Shown piece after piece: positions 4,565-5,860 of a stretch of 5,860 bases of DNA; position 1 is the stretch's first letter; each line of letters opens with the position of its first letter. The translations under genes and the position numbers were made by a program. Where the stretch lies: the NCBI GenBank assembly GCA_903896915.1, contig CAITZN010000497.1, positions 1-5,860 on the forward strand, in the 5' to 3' direction. The notes beneath the pieces are model-generated. The model worked only from the letters and a program-made list of their open reading frames with translations. It had not been told where the DNA came from and searched no databases. This DNA is from an uncultured bacterium (lineage in GTDB: Bacteria > Desulfobacterota > Desulfobulbia > Desulfobulbales > Desulfobulbaceae).

Positions 4565-5860
4565 TTAGACCTTAAATTTTTTCACAAGCAGCTCTAGCTG
4601 ATCGGCAAGCTCGGAGAGACTTTGGGCACTAGCCTGTACCTGGCTGGAACCATCGCCAACCTGGCCTGACTGCTGGCTTATCATTGCGATATCACGAGTT
4701 ATTTCTCCAACAACCACCGTACTCTGGGCTACATTCTCATTAACCTCGGCAATCCCCTGAGAAGCCTGGGCGATATTGCCTGCAATTTCACTGGTCGCCG
4801 CCGATTGCTCTTCTACAGCAGTAGCAATCGTATTGATAACATTATTAATATCGACAATAACTTCGGAAATTTTGGAGATATCCTCTATGGTACCGCTGGT
4901 AGTGGCCTGCATCTCGCTGATCTGGTTCTTAATATCAACTGTGGCCGCTGCCGTCTGCCGTGCCAGTTCCTTGATTTCATTGGCGACAACCGCAAAGCCC
5001 TTACCCGCTTCCCCTGCCCGTGCCGCCTCGATGGTGGCGTTGAGGGCAAGAAGATTGGTCTGCTCGGAAATCTCAGTGATGGCCTCGGTTACCTTACCTA
5101 TCCGTATCGCCGTTTGACCAAGTTCAGTCATTTTCACTGAAGCCTGTTGCGATTGCTTAACCGCCGCATTGGTGATGACCCGCGCCTTTTCTGCACTCTC
5201 GGCGATCTCGTTAACAGTGGCCGTCATCTCTTCAGTTGATGAGGCGATCATATTGACATTGCTGGTTGATTGTTCCATCGCAGCCGATACCGACTGGATG
5301 TTGGTGCTCATCTCTTCGGTAGCTGCGGCAACCACCCCAGACTTGTCGGCGGTATCTTTAGCTGCCGATGACAACTGCCTTGATACTGCGGCCAGATCGG
5401 TGGATGAATGTGAAAGGCTACTGACACCATGAACAATATTCTTAATCATTGTTCCCAGTTGTCCGACCATTTCATTCAGGGAATTGGCCATCAGACCGAT
5501 CTCATCGCCTTGATTGACATCAAGCTTTGAAGTGAAGTCGCCGCTGGCCATAACCTCGGCAAAGGCTGCAGTTTTGCGGATCGGTCCTGTAATCGCCCGG
5601 GTAAGGAAGAAGGCAAAGCTGATGCCGATTAATAGAGCAGCAAGGGTGCCTATCAACATGGTTCGAATGGAAGTCGTGCTCGTTGCCTTGAGGTTGGTCG
5701 CCAGTTGTTGCTGGTTGGCTTTATAGGTAGTGAGTATTTCGCTAACCAGACCCGCAACATGAGGGCCGATACGAGCCAAGGTGTCATTATAGATCGTTTC
5801 TCGACTGTTTGTCGACTCAGCCAGCAGCTTAAACTTGTTACTATAGATCTTTGCATCATC
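4565..5860 (-). CDS. Methyl-accepting chemotaxis protein (N-terminal sensor cut by window end)
   Basis: This transmembrane chemoreceptor would relay a periplasmic signal to CheA/CheW and the flagellar or pilus motor. The frame is open to the right edge, with 431 residues visible (numbered from the edge). Residues 1-63 are the last helix of a helical-bundle sensor. TM2 lies at about 66-87, HAMP follows (about 88-141, with GPI at 92-94 and DEIG at 119-122), then the long coiled-coil signalling domain. Its hairpin tip is unmistakable: [20 protein letters not shown] (263-282), then [18 protein letters not shown] (283-300). Glutamate/glutamine-rich patches such as ATEEMS (180-185), STEEMT (208-213) and VEEQSA (349-354) are candidate adaptation methylation sites. 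It ends ELLVKKFKV, without the NWETF-like CheR-docking tail. A TTG at 5779 could be read as a start, but it falls inside the sensor helix and the frame continues beyond it, so this is a partial gene. It precedes the hybrid kinase on the same strand. Confidence 0.95.
   Translation of the reverse strand, partial: DDAKIYSNKFKLLAESTNSRETIYNDTLARIGPHVAGLVSEILTTYKANQQQLATNLKATSTTSIRTMLIGTLAALLIGISFAFFLTRAITGPIRKTAAFAEVMASGDFTSKLDVNQGDEIGLMANSLNEMVGQLGTMIKNIVHGVSSLSHSSTDLAAVSRQLSSAAKDTADKSGVVAAATEEMSTNIQSVSAAMEQSTSNVNMIASSTEEMTATVNEIAESAEKARVITNAAVKQSQQASVKMTELGQTAIRIGKVTEAITEISEQTNLLALNATIEAARAGEAGKGFAVVANEIKELARQTAAATVDIKNQISEMQATTSGTIEDISKISEVIVDINNVINTIATAVEEQSAATSEIAGNIAQASQGIAEVNENVAQSTVVVGEITRDIAMISQQSGQVGDGSSQVQASAQSLSELADQLELLVKKFKV

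Noticed and set aside
5653..5859. - strand frame of 68 codons at the right edge
   Set aside because: The chemoreceptor frame runs open through the same stretch to the window edge and gives a typical sensor helix, so the other frame is a shadow.

Overview
The window looks like a piece of a Gram-negative bacterial chromosome at the edge of an integrated element. The large hybrid histidine kinase (two PAS domains and a double-Cache-like sensor) and the chemoreceptor resemble those of motile, signalling-rich Deltaproteobacteria (Desulfuromonadales/Desulfobulbales type). That placement is inferred from protein style only. No rRNA or other phylogenetic marker is present.

Left part (1-464, + strand): a type II toxin-antitoxin pair. 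A ribbon-helix-helix antitoxin, cut by the window edge, overlaps a complete RelE/ParE-family toxin by 14 nt.

Middle part (465-810, 346 nt without a gene): this stretch is dense in signals. In order it holds an 11-nt tandem repeat, the 3' end of a tRNA-like sequence (T-arm plus 3' acceptor strand, with no 5' half), a strong + strand intrinsic terminator, a likely - strand intrinsic terminator, a short palindrome, and a near-consensus sigma-70 promoter. The simplest reading is that the toxin-antitoxin pair lies at the end of an element that integrated at a tRNA 3' end. The partial tRNA would be the attachment-site copy, and the tRNA's own terminator would still stand behind it. The promoter drives a small, probably exported, four-cysteine protein of unknown function (811-1125).

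Right part (1304-5860, - strand): a chemoreceptor (methyl-accepting chemotaxis protein, N-terminal sensor cut by the window end) is followed 75 nt downstream by a 1061-residue hybrid histidine kinase. The gap holds a 12-bp hairpin that runs into the kinase's ribosome-binding region. The kinase carries an extracytoplasmic sensor, two PAS domains, a complete HisKA/HATPase core and a C-terminal receiver. No HPt domain or separate response regulator is in view, so the output is unknown. The two genes read the same way and may share transcripts, linking one chemotaxis input to one phosphorelay input.

The kinase and the small exported-protein gene converge tail to tail across 178 nt (1126-1303), where I see no gene and no convincing - strand terminator. 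All other long open frames on the + strand between 1190 and 5726 are antisense shadows of the kinase and the chemoreceptor. I see no CRISPR array, insertion sequence, transposase, integrase or complete RNA gene in the window. Nothing here amounts to a clearly new system. The best leads are the integration border and the uncharacterised four-cysteine protein.
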